Of a stretch of 64,000 nt of DNA, positions 31,270-42,245 are shown in pieces. The stretch's first letter is position 1. Each line of letters begins with the position of its first letter. The position numbers were made by a program, and so were the translations under genes. The notes beneath the pieces are model-generated. The model saw only the letters and a list, made by a program, of their open reading frames with translations. It was not told where the DNA came from and ran no database searches. Source of the stretch: Xanthostigma xanthostigma (taxonomy: Eukaryota; Arthropoda; Insecta; Raphidioptera; Raphidiidae); the NCBI GenBank assembly GCA_963575645.1, contig OY754464.1, positions 2,046,001 through 2,110,000 on the forward strand, in the 5' to 3' direction.

Positions 31270-31761
31270 TCTAAATATATAAAAGTAAACCGTGTTTGAC
31301 TGACTGACTGACTGATCTATCAACGCACAGCTCTAACCACTGGACGGATAGGGCTGAAATTTGGCACACAGATAGTTATTATGACATAGGCATCCGTTAA
31401 GAACCGATTTTTGAAAATTCAACCCCTCAAAGGGTGTAACGGGGGTTCAACATTTGCATGGAGAAATCATATAAGATAGATGCATCAATTCGAAAATGCG
31501 CAGGATTACTCTTGTCAACAAATAAACACGTGTTCCATGCTTTTTCAAAATCAACCCCTTCAGACAGTAAAAAGAGGTCAATAGTCTAAAAATTAACATG
31601 GGTGTCATTTTCAAGGTTTGTCGGGACGTTGATCGCGTGAATGTCATTAATTTTGAAATTTATTAGGGGGGTCTACGGCGAGAAAGGAGTAACTGTACCA
31701 AATAATGGGAATGCACCCGTGTTTCGACTCAATCGCGTGCGAAGCCGCGGGTAACGGCTAG
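31270..31761 (+). mobile_element. Helitron family L
   Basis: TCTAAATATATAAAAGTAAA after A, GACT microsatellite, 'CTAACCACTGGACGGATAGG', 'CTGAAATTTGGCACACAGAT', and 3' 'GCGAAGCCGCGGGTAACGG' with CTAG at 31758-31761. 492 bp. The 66-codon minus frame inside is not a known protein. Confidence 0.85.
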
Positions 31762-32167
31762 TCCGTCTATATATAAAAACTATGTATAGACAAATGCAGT
31801 CAAAAAGTTGCCTTGACAGAATACATTACTGTAAACAACATTTGGTACACATGTAAAATATTTGTACAAACAATTAGTAAAAAAATATACCATACCAAAT
31901 TTAGTATAGGTACTAAATTTAAAGTTAACAAAAAGTGTATAACGATAATAAATAGCGCGACTGAGAGAGGCCCGTGTGAACAATACGACGTTAACAAACG
32001 TAACACGGAGATCCTGTCAGTTCGGGGTTGCTGTATATGATGACCACACCTCCTATTGTTTGAGAGCCGCTGTCCTATACAATACGCATCTTATATACAA
32101 TAGTTGTGCATTGTAAAGGTACAATGTGTAATATTTTATGTATATCAAACGTTCACAATTAGGAAGT
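31762..32167. other. Unassigned spacer
   Basis: Nothing recognised. Confidence 0.4.
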
Positions 32168-32258
32168 CAAATAATTCACTCAGTTCTAGGGTCAGGCATC
32201 ATGGCGCACAGGGCAAGATATCACACTTTCGGCCCTTGTGGTGTAATATACCTACTCT
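32168..32258 (+). repeat. Repeat V, single arm
   Basis: 'AGGCATCATGGCGCACAGGG', 'AAGATATCACACTTTCGGCC' and 'CTTGTGGTGTA' equal the right arm of V5. Confidence 0.75.
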
Positions 32259-32301
32259 TCATGTAAAGGTAATAAAATGGGTAAATTATTTTGAGCTTGA
32301 G

Positions 32302-32364
32302 GATCCAGACACCTGAGGTCTCTTGTTTTTGATAAGTTCATTGTTGTCAGGTGTCTAAAATCCT
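32302..32364. repeat. Short hairpin
   Basis: GGATCCAGACACCTGA against TCAGGTGTCTAAAATCC around about 30 bases. Confidence 0.5.
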
Positions 32365-32450
32365 CACTGCGGATAGATTCTGGTCGCTGACCGTATTGAC
32401 ATGACTTGAGGGCCGGTATCTTTGACATCATTACCTTAAAAGGTAGTATA

Positions 32451-33045
32451 GGTAGGGGGGAGGGGAAATGGCGCTCACTGGGTAATGGCGCTCACCTCTG
32501 TAACTCTGTCAAAAAGGAACGTAGCAACACGTCACGTCGCGTGAAGCGCGAGGGGAGGGGGCCTCTAATAGACAGCGATGCAAACGGGCAGTCAGCTCGC
32601 GTCATGCGACCGTGAAAAGCGTTTCTTTGTTTGCGGCCGCGCTGATCTAATTTTTAATTAGGTGCTGAACAAGTTAAGTTGCTGGGCTCGCTATACTATG
32701 GACTGTGTTGCAGATTTGCGTAAACTTGTTCATAAATTTGCTGAGCGCAACAATATCAAAAACAATTATGATCAAAGCAGTAAAACAGCCGGATTGGATT
32801 GGGGATACTACTTTATGAGACCCTGAGCGGCATTACCCAAAGTCAGGGGCAATGCCGCTCAAACATGTTTTTTTAATAATGTTTTCCTACTACTAGTAGG
32901 TGAAAGATATATGCTTTTGTTGTTAAATTGTTGATTACTCGATAATTAAAGACTTTGTTACTCTTCTTAATTTTGATTTATAATAAATAATTTAAAAAAT
33001 ACACCATGTTTTCCTTAAGTGAACGCCATTCCCCCGTCCTACCCT
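32451..33045 (+). mobile_element. pogo-type DNA transposon, internal-deletion copy
   Basis: Ends GGTAGGGGGGAGGGGAAATG and, inverted, GGGTAGGACGGGGGAATGG: an imperfect TIR of about 27 bases including the shared 'ATGGCG.TCAC'. TA stands on both sides (32449-32450, 33046-33047), the Tc1/mariner/pogo target. The interior encodes a CENP-B-like helix-turn-helix fragment, which places it in pogo. 595 bp against 2 kb or more for a full element. Confidence 0.8.
32698..32826 (+). pseudogene. CENP-B/jerky-type HTH fragment of pogo transposase
   Basis: Forty-two codons: LRKLVHKFAERNNIKNNYD, then KTAGLDWGYYF and a stop. The pattern 'DLR+L...FA..N.I...F......AG.DW...F' is that of the second DNA-binding helix-turn-helix of pogo/jerky transposases, where the usual continuation is DW-x2-GF-x2-RH. 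The N-terminal HTH and the DDE catalytic core are absent. It sits in the middle of the TIR-bounded element and reads in one direction with it. Confidence 0.72.
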
Positions 33046-33424
33046 ATATTTTTTACGATACCTATTTACTTTTTATGAACATGATATAAATGAATAATAA
33101 TCAATATAATAATATTAAATATGGATGAATTTATAAAAAGAGCCAATATCTTACGAGCCGATGAGAGCAAACGTATATGAACGTTCGATTGTGTACAATC
33201 AATACATAATTACAGGGGAGGCTGAGATTTATCCTGTACTGTGTTGCCGACGTCGGTTTAATACGACTCACGGTGAAACGGAACCACCCCCACAGCGGCG
33301 GCGGACTTTACGACAAACTCGCGCCGTCTTCAAGATAATTGATACGCGTTTATCAATATTGATTTTCGCTCTAAAGTTTGTTTGCAAGAAACCCGACTGC
33401 ACAAAAATGAAATTAATCACCAAA
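33046..33424. other. Unassigned spacer
   Basis: A 109-codon plus frame (33161-33490) runs into the adjacent repeat and has no motif; considered chance. Confidence 0.35.
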
Positions 33425-33540
33425 AAAAACCGGCCAAGTGCGAGTCGGACTCGCGCACCGAGGGTTCCGTACAAACACGTAGGTATGTAAATAGTTCGTG
33501 TATCATCGAGTCTCGAAGATTTTTCCCGCTAACCGTTGGA
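33425..33540 (+). repeat. 'GGTTCCGTAC' repeat fragment
   Basis: 'CGGCCAAGTGCGAGTCGGAC' and 'TCGCGCACCGAGGGTTCCG' are the complement of 24385-24466; both continue with 'TCGAGTCTCG' and 'TTTTTCCCG' blocks in matching order. Confidence 0.72.
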
Positions 33541-33562
33541 AAACAACTAAACGTGTAAATGA

Positions 33563-34150
33563 TATGTCTCATAAGGTCACGTGTGAGCGTCCTTAGATAT
33601 TCAAGGTCAAAGGTCTCGAAAATCAGTTTTTTGGGAATATCTCGCTTCCTTTGCCCCAAATCGTATTTGCATTTATTATAAAAGTTGTAGACTATAAAAT
33701 TCTCTACAAATTTTGTCTTAAACAATTTTTTTATACGTTTAACCGTTTTTAAGATAGAGCGCGAAGAGTGTGGAGCGCTTATCCATACATTCCAAGATCA
33801 ATCGCGAATCCGAGTCCATAGTACGGTTTTTTAACTTAATTATTCGTTAAATATTAGTTAACTTTTTATTAGTAACTATTTAATACATTATAATTATATA
33901 ATTTATATTTATATGGATTGGGACTCGCGATTGACATTGCGCTATGCGGCTATGGCATGTATCTCAAAAACGGTTAAACGTATAAAAAATTGGTTAAGGC
34001 GAAAGTTGTAAAGAATCTTATACTCTTTAACTTTTATAGTAAATGCAAATACGATTTGGGCAAAGGAAGCGACGTATTTCCAAAAAAACTGATTTTCGCA
34101 ACCTTTGACCTTGAATATCTAAGGACGGTCACACGTGACCTTATGAGACT
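33563..34150. repeat. Long palindrome CC
   Basis: Arms 33563-33830 and 33905-34150: 'GTCTCATAAGGTCACGTGTG', 'TTAGATATTCAAGGTCAAAG', 'CGTATTTGCATTTA' and 'TATACGTTTAACCGTTTTTA' on the left are inverted on the right. The loop is about 75 AT-rich bases. The outer-arm motif resembles the conserved head of insect mobile elements but carries no frame. Confidence 0.82.
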
Positions 34151-34647
34151 TTTGAGACAACATTAAGAATGCCAAAATGAAGGTTTATATACAAATATCC
34201 AGCTTATTCCGTTTCATTCTGAAGTGAAACTCTAAAGTGACTGTACTATAAAATAATAACCTTTATGTTCCCCTACATTCCTCGGGTCAACAATTAATTA
34301 AACTTAAAAGAGTACGCCACTGGTAATATAATTTCAGTGTGCCATATTGTGTACAAGTATTCTTTTCCAAAGATTCTATTCATATAAATTTTTAATCGTT
34401 CGTTTCACATTGTCTTTTTTTATTGATTGAGTGTATCTTATGTCAAGGTCTGTTCAATATAATTAAATACAATAATACAGGATGTATTATTGCATATGTT
34501 GACTTATTAAATATACCTATCTAATGCCTCTTAATAGCTACTTGTCAGCCACAATTCGTACATCGTGTGACGAATGATGAGCAATATTCAAAAAATATAT
34601 ACCGGGTGTTCAAAACGCCTGAATATCTCAGAGAGATTAAGTTTTTG
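34151..34647. other. Unassigned spacer
   Basis: 'GTACGCCACTGGTA' at 34311 resembles the hAT end at 16633, without a partner end. Confidence 0.35.
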
Positions 34648-35312
34648 ACGTGATAACGTCTTATAAATTGATGAATCACCAATATTATAAATTGATAAAA
34701 CACCGGCTGCATGTACGAAAAAGTGTAACGCGTAACGCATAACGCGTAACGTTCCGCCTGACCCTGTGCGTGCTTTTTGCTAATTTCTCGCTCAATTTAA
34801 ATCAGATCGGTTTGAAACCAGTCTTAAACGAAAGAGGAGAACATTTTACATAGATTTCGTATAACAGAATTTGCCTAAACAGTTTTTTTATACAAATTTA
34901 TATAGAAAAATATTTTATACAAATTTATATAGAAAAATAGCTGTATAAATGCAATGTTGTGTAATGCATGGCGCGACGCGGTCGGTTGTCTTTGTTTGCC
35001 GTACATGGAAATTAGAAGATAACGTATGTCTTGTCTTAACATGAAAACGGCTGCATTTCTAATGTTCAATTTTTTGGCATTAGTATTTTGTGAAATGCTA
35101 CGCCTTCTAAGTTAAGTATTGGAATAACTAATTATTATTAGAACATAATACTTTGACAGTTGCAAACGTCACGTTTGACATTTATTATCATTCCGACACC
35201 AAGGATAAGCGGATTGAAACCAAATTTTGGGAGGTTTAGGTTATGTATTACGGAATACGTTATCACGTAAAACTATCGTCCGTAAACCGACTTTACAGAC
35301 AATTTTTTTTGT
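34648..35312 (-). repeat. Repeat Z, copy 4, containing repeat T
   Basis: Plus strand opens 'TTTTTGACGTGATAACGTC' (34648) and closes with 'GTAAACCGACTTTACAGAC' (35312). The short-repeat segment is CGTAACGC-type here. From 34787 to 35240 the interior is repeat T, found free at 57000-57580, so T inserted into Z or both were copied together. Confidence 0.78.
34787..35240 (+). repeat. Repeat T inside Z4
   Basis: 'CAATTTAAATCAG', 'GAGGAGAACATTTTACATAG', 'TAGTATTTTGTGAAATGC', 'CATTCCGACACCA' and 'GAAACCAAATTTTGGGAGG' occur in reverse order and strand at 57000-57580. Confidence 0.72.
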
Positions 35313-35964
35313 TTGAGTAACAGATCACCGAGTACGCGGGGTAAAATTTTCCAAGTTATCCTCACACCCTCAAATAAAATTTGTTCATTTTGTAACAGGT
35401 CAAGGAATGGTACTCTTTTACTTGACCTTGATAACAATCTTAAAGATTAGTTTGTCGTTTTTAAAGTGGAATTTGCATTTCTATTCGAGATTAATGAAAC
35501 ACCATTATATAACGTTGTATGATTGAGACCCCGCGTGCTCGGTGACTGTAGCTTGAACAAAAAAAGTTATGTATATATAATATTATTTTAAACATGCAGA
35601 AAAAAGACGTTTAAAAATGGCTAGATTGTAATTTGTATAGACGCTCAACAACGAACTCGCGATCCTGGAAGCGCTAAAAAACGTTGGAATGTAAACTACA
35701 TTCCAATTTCTCCCTGGGGGATGGCGTTTATACACTGTCAATGTAATCTTAACACAAGAGCGGAATTTGCTTCGGATTCCAAAAAAATTAAATTATGCAC
35801 AATATTTTTTACAACACTGACGATTTTATGTTTTGAGTTCCAATATTTTAATCTTCATTGTTTGGGGTTAATTTTTATTGTTAATTCATTTCTATTAATG
35901 CATATATGCATTTAGTTCTCTGAAGTACATATATCTTTCACAATACCTTCTGTTGGCATTTACC
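35313..35964. other. Unassigned spacer
   Basis: No repeat or gene seen. 'CGTTGGAATGTAAACTACA' and 'CATTCCAA' near 35681 form a small inverted pair. Confidence 0.35.
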
Positions 35965-37170
35965 ACGTTCAATTCCGAAGCATTGTGGTCATTAATAATT
36001 TGCGGTCAATGTACAGACAAGATTTGTTTTGTGACACCTCCGAATCTTCTCGAAACTTTGGTCGACGTGTAATAAATCCTTTCTACGTTGAACACTTTGG
36101 ATTGCGAAGGTTTATAATCAATGAAGACAGCTGGTCAATGTTTGTGAAAACTTTATCGGCTCTTCGAAAATGATCACCATCAAGGAGTGGTCATGTTTTC
36201 ATGTTTCACGAAATTTTGATCAACGTGTAATACATCCTTTCTACATTGAACACCTTGGGTTGCGAAGGTTTATAATCAATGAAGACAGCTGGTCAATGTT
36301 TGTGGACACTTTATCGGCTCTTCGAAAGTGATCTCTATCAAAGAGTGGTTATGTTTTCATGTTTCACGAAACTTTGATCAGCGTGTAATACATCCTTTTT
36401 ACATTGAACACCTTGGGTTGCGAAGGGTTATAATCAATGAAGACAGCTGGTCAATGTTTGTGGCAACTTTATCGACTCTTCGAAACTGATTACCGTCAAG
36501 GAGTGGTCATGTTTTCATGTTTCACGAAACTTTGATCAACGTGTAATACATACTTTCTTGAACACCTTTGGTTGCGAAGGTTTATAATCAATGAAGACAG
36601 CTGCTCAATGTTTGTGGAAACTTTATCGACTCTTCGAAACTGATCACCGTCAAGGAGTGGTCATGTTTTCATGTTTCACGAAACTTTGATCAACGTGTAA
36701 TACATACTTTCTTGAACACCTTTGGTTGCGAAGGTTTATAATCAATGAAGACAGCTGCTCAATGTTTGTGGAAACTTTATCGACTCTTCGAAACTGATCA
36801 CCGTCAAGGAGTGGTCATGTTTTCATGTTTCACGAAACTTTGATCAACGTGTAATACATACTTTCTTGAACACCTTTGGTTGCGAAGGTTTATAATCAAT
36901 GAAGACAGCTGCTCAATGTTTGTGGAAACTTTATCGGCTCTTCGAAAATGATCTCTATCAAGGAGTGGTCATGTTTTCTTGTTTAACGAAATTTTGATAA
37001 ACGTATAATACACCCTTTCTATATTGAACACCTTCGGTTGCGAAGGTTCGTAATCAATAAAGACAGCTCTTTGTAGCAACTCTGTTGGGCTCTATGGTCA
37101 ACATCAAGGAGTGGTCGTGTTTTGTGACAACTTCGGCGGTTTCATGACATTTCAGTCAATTTTCAGAAGT
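35965..37170 (+). repeat. Tandem array, seven 154-158 bp units
   Basis: AATCAATGAAGACAGC starts at 36116, 36274, 36432, 36586, 36740, 36894 and 37052. Periods are 158, 158, 154, 154, 154, 158. Each unit has 'GGTCAATGTTTGTGGAAAC', 'TTTATCGGCTCTTCGAAA', 'AAGGAGTGGTCATGTTTTC' and 'GTGTAATACATCCTTTC'. Units giving the 154 steps share a 4-base loss ('ACATTGAACACC' reduced to 'TGAACACC') and are nearly identical. The outer units are the most diverged. Confidence 0.92.
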
Positions 37171-38171
37171 GATCAGTGTCACATTATTCTTATCCTGATA
37201 ATGAAGAAGGATGGAGGCATCGAGATAAATAAGTAAGGGGCAAAAAAGGTTGAGGAACGTAGCTTTATAAGGTAGATTCAAAACATAATCCTTTATTCAT
37301 TCACTGATACACACACAAACATATAAATACATTAATGGGTACGTAGAGCGTTTCCACTCCCACAACGAGTGGTCCATTGTGTGCGCGACTTGTGCTGCGG
37401 CGTCAGGCATGCGAGATGTCGTCGCCTGGGGCCATCTGACATCCGTTCACGTGCTCTGCTCTCTCGGTTTGATCGCGTAGAACTTTCATTGCTGGAATGG
37501 GATTTGCCCATAAAGCGAAATGTATGTATATGGGCCCTGATCTTGTGCAGGAAATATTGCCAGTCGTCCATGTTGTTGGTCTTCCTTCTCCCAATTACGG
37601 TCTCCTATTGTTGTCCTCGACTCAATGAAGGAGAATCATTCTTCCTTTATGGCAGTCATAGGCCAATCAGAAAAAAACTTTAATTAATTTCAGGTTCAAC
37701 TACAATTTTATAATTCTTAGTTATTTGAATACACGTGGTTGTCCAGTAGTCCAAATTTACAAAAAAAAAAACGGTTTTATTGGCCTTACTTGATTTTTAG
37801 CACAAAAACCAATATTTGGAATAAAGAAGGATTTTGTTGTACCTAAGTATGGTGTGCAAAGTAAAAAACACAATGCGATAAAATCAACTAGATTTATCCA
37901 CGTTCCGCGTTTGCAATTTTTATATTTCAGCTTCTTAACACGTGTTTGGAGCGCATGCGCAGTAGAGATAAGCTTGACCACTCTGTTTCACATTCCAATT
38001 ATAAAGTTCTATATTGCTTTTAGTTGGCTATCACAGAGCTGGAGGAATATCTTTTATAGTGTCTCTATCCAAAAATAGGCATGCGTGTGTTATTAATATC
38101 AATGCTTCACTTTCTTCTGTTCCACATCATCCATATGTAAAAAATATGTCTTAGAAAAAATGTGGAATAAA
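37171..38171. other. Unassigned 1-kb spacer
   Basis: 37330-37660 is less AT-rich. Overlapping frames of 63-104 codons on both strands show no motif. No repeat partner in the window. Confidence 0.35.
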
Positions 38172-38376
38172 TCAATACTAACATTATAAAGAGGTAAAGT
38201 TTATAAATTTGGATGTAGGAGGTAATCTCCGAAACTACTCATCCGATTTCAAATTTTTTTCAACAATGTTCAGAATGGACCTTCAGGATGGACATAAACT
38301 GTATAAAAACGCTTTTCGTGTAGACGAAAAAACGGTGGGATCTACAAATTCCAGCGGGGCCAGACCGGGCCACTAG
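38172..38376 (+). mobile_element. Helitron family G, copy 2 (complete short form)
   Basis: TCAATACTAACATTATAAAG after A, 'GGTAATCTCCGAAACTACTC', 'GCTTTTCGTGTAGACGAAAA' and 'CCGGGCCACTAG' then T. 205 bp, one of the shortest Helitrons with both ends. Confidence 0.88.
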
Positions 38377-38751
38377 TAATGTATATTTTAATAGAATCGT
38401 TTTATAGTCGCCATTTTGTGCTTAGTGTTGACTGAACGAACGCGTTTCATCATCAGCGAGACTCGGAAGAGTATTCTTAATCATTTTTTTTTTTATTATT
38501 TAATTGCCATTATGACAATGACTCATTTGAAAAATAGATATGTGTCATATTCGCCAAAAGCAATATTTGAGTCGATATCTTCACGCATAAATTTGTTTAA
38601 TGTCCATATATAAGAAACGACACGCCCACTTTAATAACATAATACTCCAAAAAAGTTCTAGTCCTAGAACCGACCGTCGAATTTCTCGTGTAGTTAACAT
38701 CAGGACAGTGAACCGGAAAAACAACAACGCACATATTATATATTTGTACTT
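38377..38751. other. Unassigned spacer
   Basis: Nothing recognised. Confidence 0.4.
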
Positions 38752-39275
38752 AAATCTTTGATTAACGTCTGATTAGAACTCTTCAATAAATAAAAATATC
38801 GACCAATTCTGAAGAAGATCCAAATCCGGATCGAAACGTTAATATATTAATAATAATTTTTGTTAATATAATAATAAAACTAATTTTTTTTTAAAGAAAT
38901 ATTTCGGAAATGTTATATATAAAATCAAATAAAAATTCTCTCAATGCTCAATTAGATACGGAAAATTTAAGTAATATATATACTTAATATTATTTTGAAA
39001 TAATTTGTTTTTAATAATTTTTCTTTCTTTATAGGTGCTCAAATTATTTCCATGACTACGTAATAAAACATTGTTTGTTATTATTTTTTCAATATTTATA
39101 TTATACAAAAATCTATCACGAATTGCATTCAAAATAAATAGAAACTAATTATTAATAATTTTTTTATATTTTTAGATCCGTTCTGAAGAAGATCCAAATC
39201 CGGATCGAAACGTTAATGTATTATTAATAATTTTTGTTAATATATTGTCTGAAAAATTGGTCGATAATTTTATTT
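38752..39275. repeat. Repeat family BB, copy 2
   Basis: Opens 'TTGATTAACGTCTGATTAG' and 'ATAAATAAAAATATCGACC' and closes 'AATTGGTCGATAATTTTATT'. It carries two identical direct copies of 'TTCTGAAGAAGATCC', 'AAATCC', 'GGATCGAAACGTTAAT' at 38807 and 39181. Confidence 0.72.
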
Positions 39276-39924
39276 ATATTTGTACTTAGATAATAAGCTT
39301 AAGCAAGAAAAGGACCATAGAAACAAAGCGCACATAGAACTTCGTTGATATAGCAACTTCACGATGGAAAAAGAGAACCAATCAGGAGCTCGGAAATCCG
39401 GATTTAAATGGCTGCCTACATGCGGAGAAACGGCAAATACACTCTTGTGTTCTCCTTTTTCTGTTTAGATATATAAATTAGGTTTTCCAAAAGAGTTTCG
39501 ACGGGGTGACGAAATAAAAGTTCTCGATTTTATGTAGTCGATGATGCAAGAAACGTCCCAAAAAATTACCAGAATAAAAATTACAATTTGTCTGCCCCAA
39601 ACTGACAAAGACAATTTTTAATTGAATATTTGATAAAATCTGACGGTCAGCTTGCAATCTGTTCCTTCTTGCTTCAATATTTCTGAGGATATTTTCTTAC
39701 ATGTTTTTTTTTAAATATTATTTAGGATCGGCTGTAACTAATATTTCGCTCTAGGGTCAATTTTATTATTTTCATCTATGTAGAAATTAATACATTTTGG
39801 TTACACGGAATATAAGCAATGGATTAAGGAAGTCTTTATTGTTAGCTATTACCTACACCGTTGCTTTTGACAACGTGACGCATTTAAATTAATGATTAAT
39901 TATCTATATATATATGTATATATT
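39276..39924. other. Unassigned spacer
   Basis: No repeat partner seen; a TA microsatellite lies at about 39903-39920. Confidence 0.4.
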
Positions 39925-40425
39925 AGTGATGTGTCGGATCGTTAAAAATGTATCTCCGCGGATACGGATCTGAATACGGATATTTGGTTTCAAGTTCCGC
40001 GGATACGGATACGGATCTTAACTTTCTTAGAGTACGCGGCGGTAAATATTGCACATCGACCTTTGGAAAGAGACCATCTGTTATGGGAAAAAGTTATTGA
40101 CCTCTTTAAGAGTTAACTCTCATAACAGATTGTCTCTTTCCAAAGATCGATGTGCAATATCTCATTATAAAGATAGTTTTTTAGTACCTTTGAGTTATGT
40201 ACTATTGGTATGGTACTCACTACGATAAATGTTTGCAATATAAAGGTGTCAAATACGATTTTAAAAAATAAAAAATAATCTGAATGGAATTTAACAGTTT
40301 TTCATTATTACCTAATCACCTATATATATAAAATTTCAACTATGAATTGAAAATTAATAAGGTAAAAGATCCGCCAAAAACTAACGGATACGGATCTTTC
40401 TTCTCCCTCGGATGTGCCGGATGAG
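39925..40425. repeat. Possible hAT-like element with GGATACGGATCT repeats
   Basis: Begins 'TAGTGATGTGTCGGATCG', a hAT-like opening. 'GGATACGGATCT' motifs cluster at both sides (39960-40020 and 40380-40410). No matching right end or 8-bp duplication found, so this is a suggestion. Confidence 0.35.
40044..40160. repeat. Hairpin with 41-base arms
   Basis: 'ATATTGCACATCGACCTTTG' and 'GAAAGAGACCATCTGTTATG' are inverted at 40107-40160 with about three mismatches; the loop is about 30 bases with AAGAGTTAACTCT-type local pairing. Size and shape are like a pre-miRNA or a tiny MITE. Confidence 0.75.
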
Positions 40426-40565
40426 TAATTTTATATGTACTGTCATTCACCAATTACCTCACTTGTCGAGCATCTATAGTTCCGACAATTAGAAATCTTT
40501 ACTCACGAAAAAATGTGTTTAACTTTTGTTGTTATTTTCTATAGACATAATATGTACTTGTCTAT

Positions 40566-40770
40566 TAATAGAGTTCCGTAGCTAAACGTAAAAAAAATAG
40601 AACCCTTATAATTTTGTCATGTCCGTCTGTCTGTCCGTATGTCACAGTCATATAGCTTCGCCATCTTTTCACCGATTTGAACTAAATTTTACAGACAGGC
40701 GTTTTATGTGAACCGCCATACAATTGTGTAATGAAATTTTAAACAAAAAAAATGTATGAATAGCTTTCCA
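40566..40770 (-). repeat. 'GAACCCTTATA' repeat fragment
   Basis: 'GAGTTCCGTAGCTAAACG', 'TAGAACCCTTATAATTTTGTC' (shortened) and 'GTCCGTCTGTCTGTCCG' match, by memory, a common lepidopteran repeat related to 26997. No frame. Confidence 0.55.
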
Positions 40771-41599
40771 TACTGAGGGATGAAAATTTATATTTTTGCG
40801 CATCCCATTGCAATAACAGTTCTTAAGTGACATTTTTTCTTAGGTGAATATTTTTCGAGATATAAGGTCTTAAATGAATTAAATAAGTATACTTGCTTGT
40901 TTATGTCTTTTTTATTAACCTTTTGTCAAGTATATAGTTGTAAAACATTAAAGTCAGTGGAAGTTTTGTGTGCAATTGGGTTAGGATAAAACATTATTTT
41001 TCGAAATATTTTTTGGCGTTTACACTAACGCCATCAGTCTGATTTTTGGGTTAACTTCAAAATATTCAACAAAAAGAGCAAGGGATATAGTGCAGTGTAT
41101 ATTTATTCTTTAACTAACTTTTCTACCTGATTATTTTATTCTAACGAATAAATTTGTTCCAAGACTAGTAACTTCTATCTTTAGTAGCGTTCGGTGAATA
41201 TATGGGCACTAGTCATTCTGGCTGACATTAGAGGGGAGAGGGCAGTGAAATTGCTCACACATTAAAAATACTGTGGAGTATAAAAAATTCATAACATAAA
41301 ATTCACAATTACGTCATCTTATTGTGACACGTGCTCATTAGTTATAAAGAATAATTGGTGATTAGTGTTAGACAATTTTAGTATAATAAAAATAAAAATG
41401 ATTCAACAGGAACAATTTATTACGGTGACCTGTTACAATAACAAACTATAGCTAATCTTAATATGAAGTTTAAAGTGAGTCAAATAATTTCCGCGAAGAG
41501 TTGGGTTTTTATTCTGTATTCACCATAAAAGGATGTCAAATATCCCATAAAGTTTCATCAAAACAGTATTGTGTGTTCAAAAACAATGTTAAAACCGTT
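40771..41599. other. Unassigned spacer
   Basis: AT-rich; no pattern detected. Confidence 0.4.
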
Positions 41600-41882
41600 G
41601 TATAAGAGTCTGGTTTCAAAAGTATCGGTTTTTTGCACTTATCTCGTAAACGGTAAATGTTATCTTAAAATAGGTCAGACAAAAGTTGTAGGTCGTGCAA
41701 TTGTCTACAAAAACTGTTCTTATATTTTTTTCTTACGAATCACTATTCCTGAGATATGAGAACGTATTTATCAAAAATAACGTTAAATATTGGTAGTTTT
41801 GGTGTATAAAATCACCATTTCAAAATAATGGTGATTTGTAGGGGAAAAAAGTATAAGAACAATAATTAATATAAGAGTTTGC
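41600..41882 (+). repeat. Repeat R, copy 1 (one arm)
   Basis: 'AAAAGTATCGGTTTTTTGCA', 'GTAAATGTTATCTTAAAATA', 'GGTCAGACAAAAGTTGTAGG' and 'CACCATTTCAAAATAATGG' match 58490-58745. The second arm of the palindrome seen there is missing. Confidence 0.82.
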
Positions 41883-41884
41883 TT

Positions 41885-42245
41885 GTATTGGAGCTTGCTT
41901 TGTAGATGGGTTTGGTGCGTGCGATTTCGAAAGTGAACGTCAGGTATTTGTCACTGAACAAAACACACACTTCGACGCCATGTTTGTTTTTGAGCGTTTG
42001 TCCGTGTCGCCCACGTGACAAGATACTGTTTCTTGATCGGTTCTTGCTCAAAAACAAGCAGACAAACATGCAAGAAAAATAGCCCCGGTTTTAATTTTGA
42101 AACCCGTCTTGTGACGACGCAAGCGTGCTCGCAGTGACGTCATTTCCATATCTTCGCAGCCAGCGCGCCAGCCAGCACAAGTCCCAGGAGTAATGCCAGC
42201 AGCAAAACCAGCCTTGTGTGCAGCGGCTTTTATATTATAGGCGTT
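41885..42245 (+). repeat. Repeat family U, copy 2
   Basis: Same block order as U1 and U3, uninterrupted ('GCAAGAAAAATAGCCCC'), so it shows the pre-insertion state of the Z1 site. GC-richer second half with 'CAGCCAGCGCGCCAGCCAGC'. Confidence 0.8.

Noticed and set aside
35965-37170. CRISPR array
   Set aside because: Units are 154-158 bp tandem repeats with no spacers, in eukaryotic DNA; the 64-bp, 104-bp and 120-bp arrays fail for the same reason.
37332-37683. Cluster of 63-104 codon frames on both strands
   Set aside because: Less AT-rich DNA yields chance frames; the strands disagree and no motif is present.
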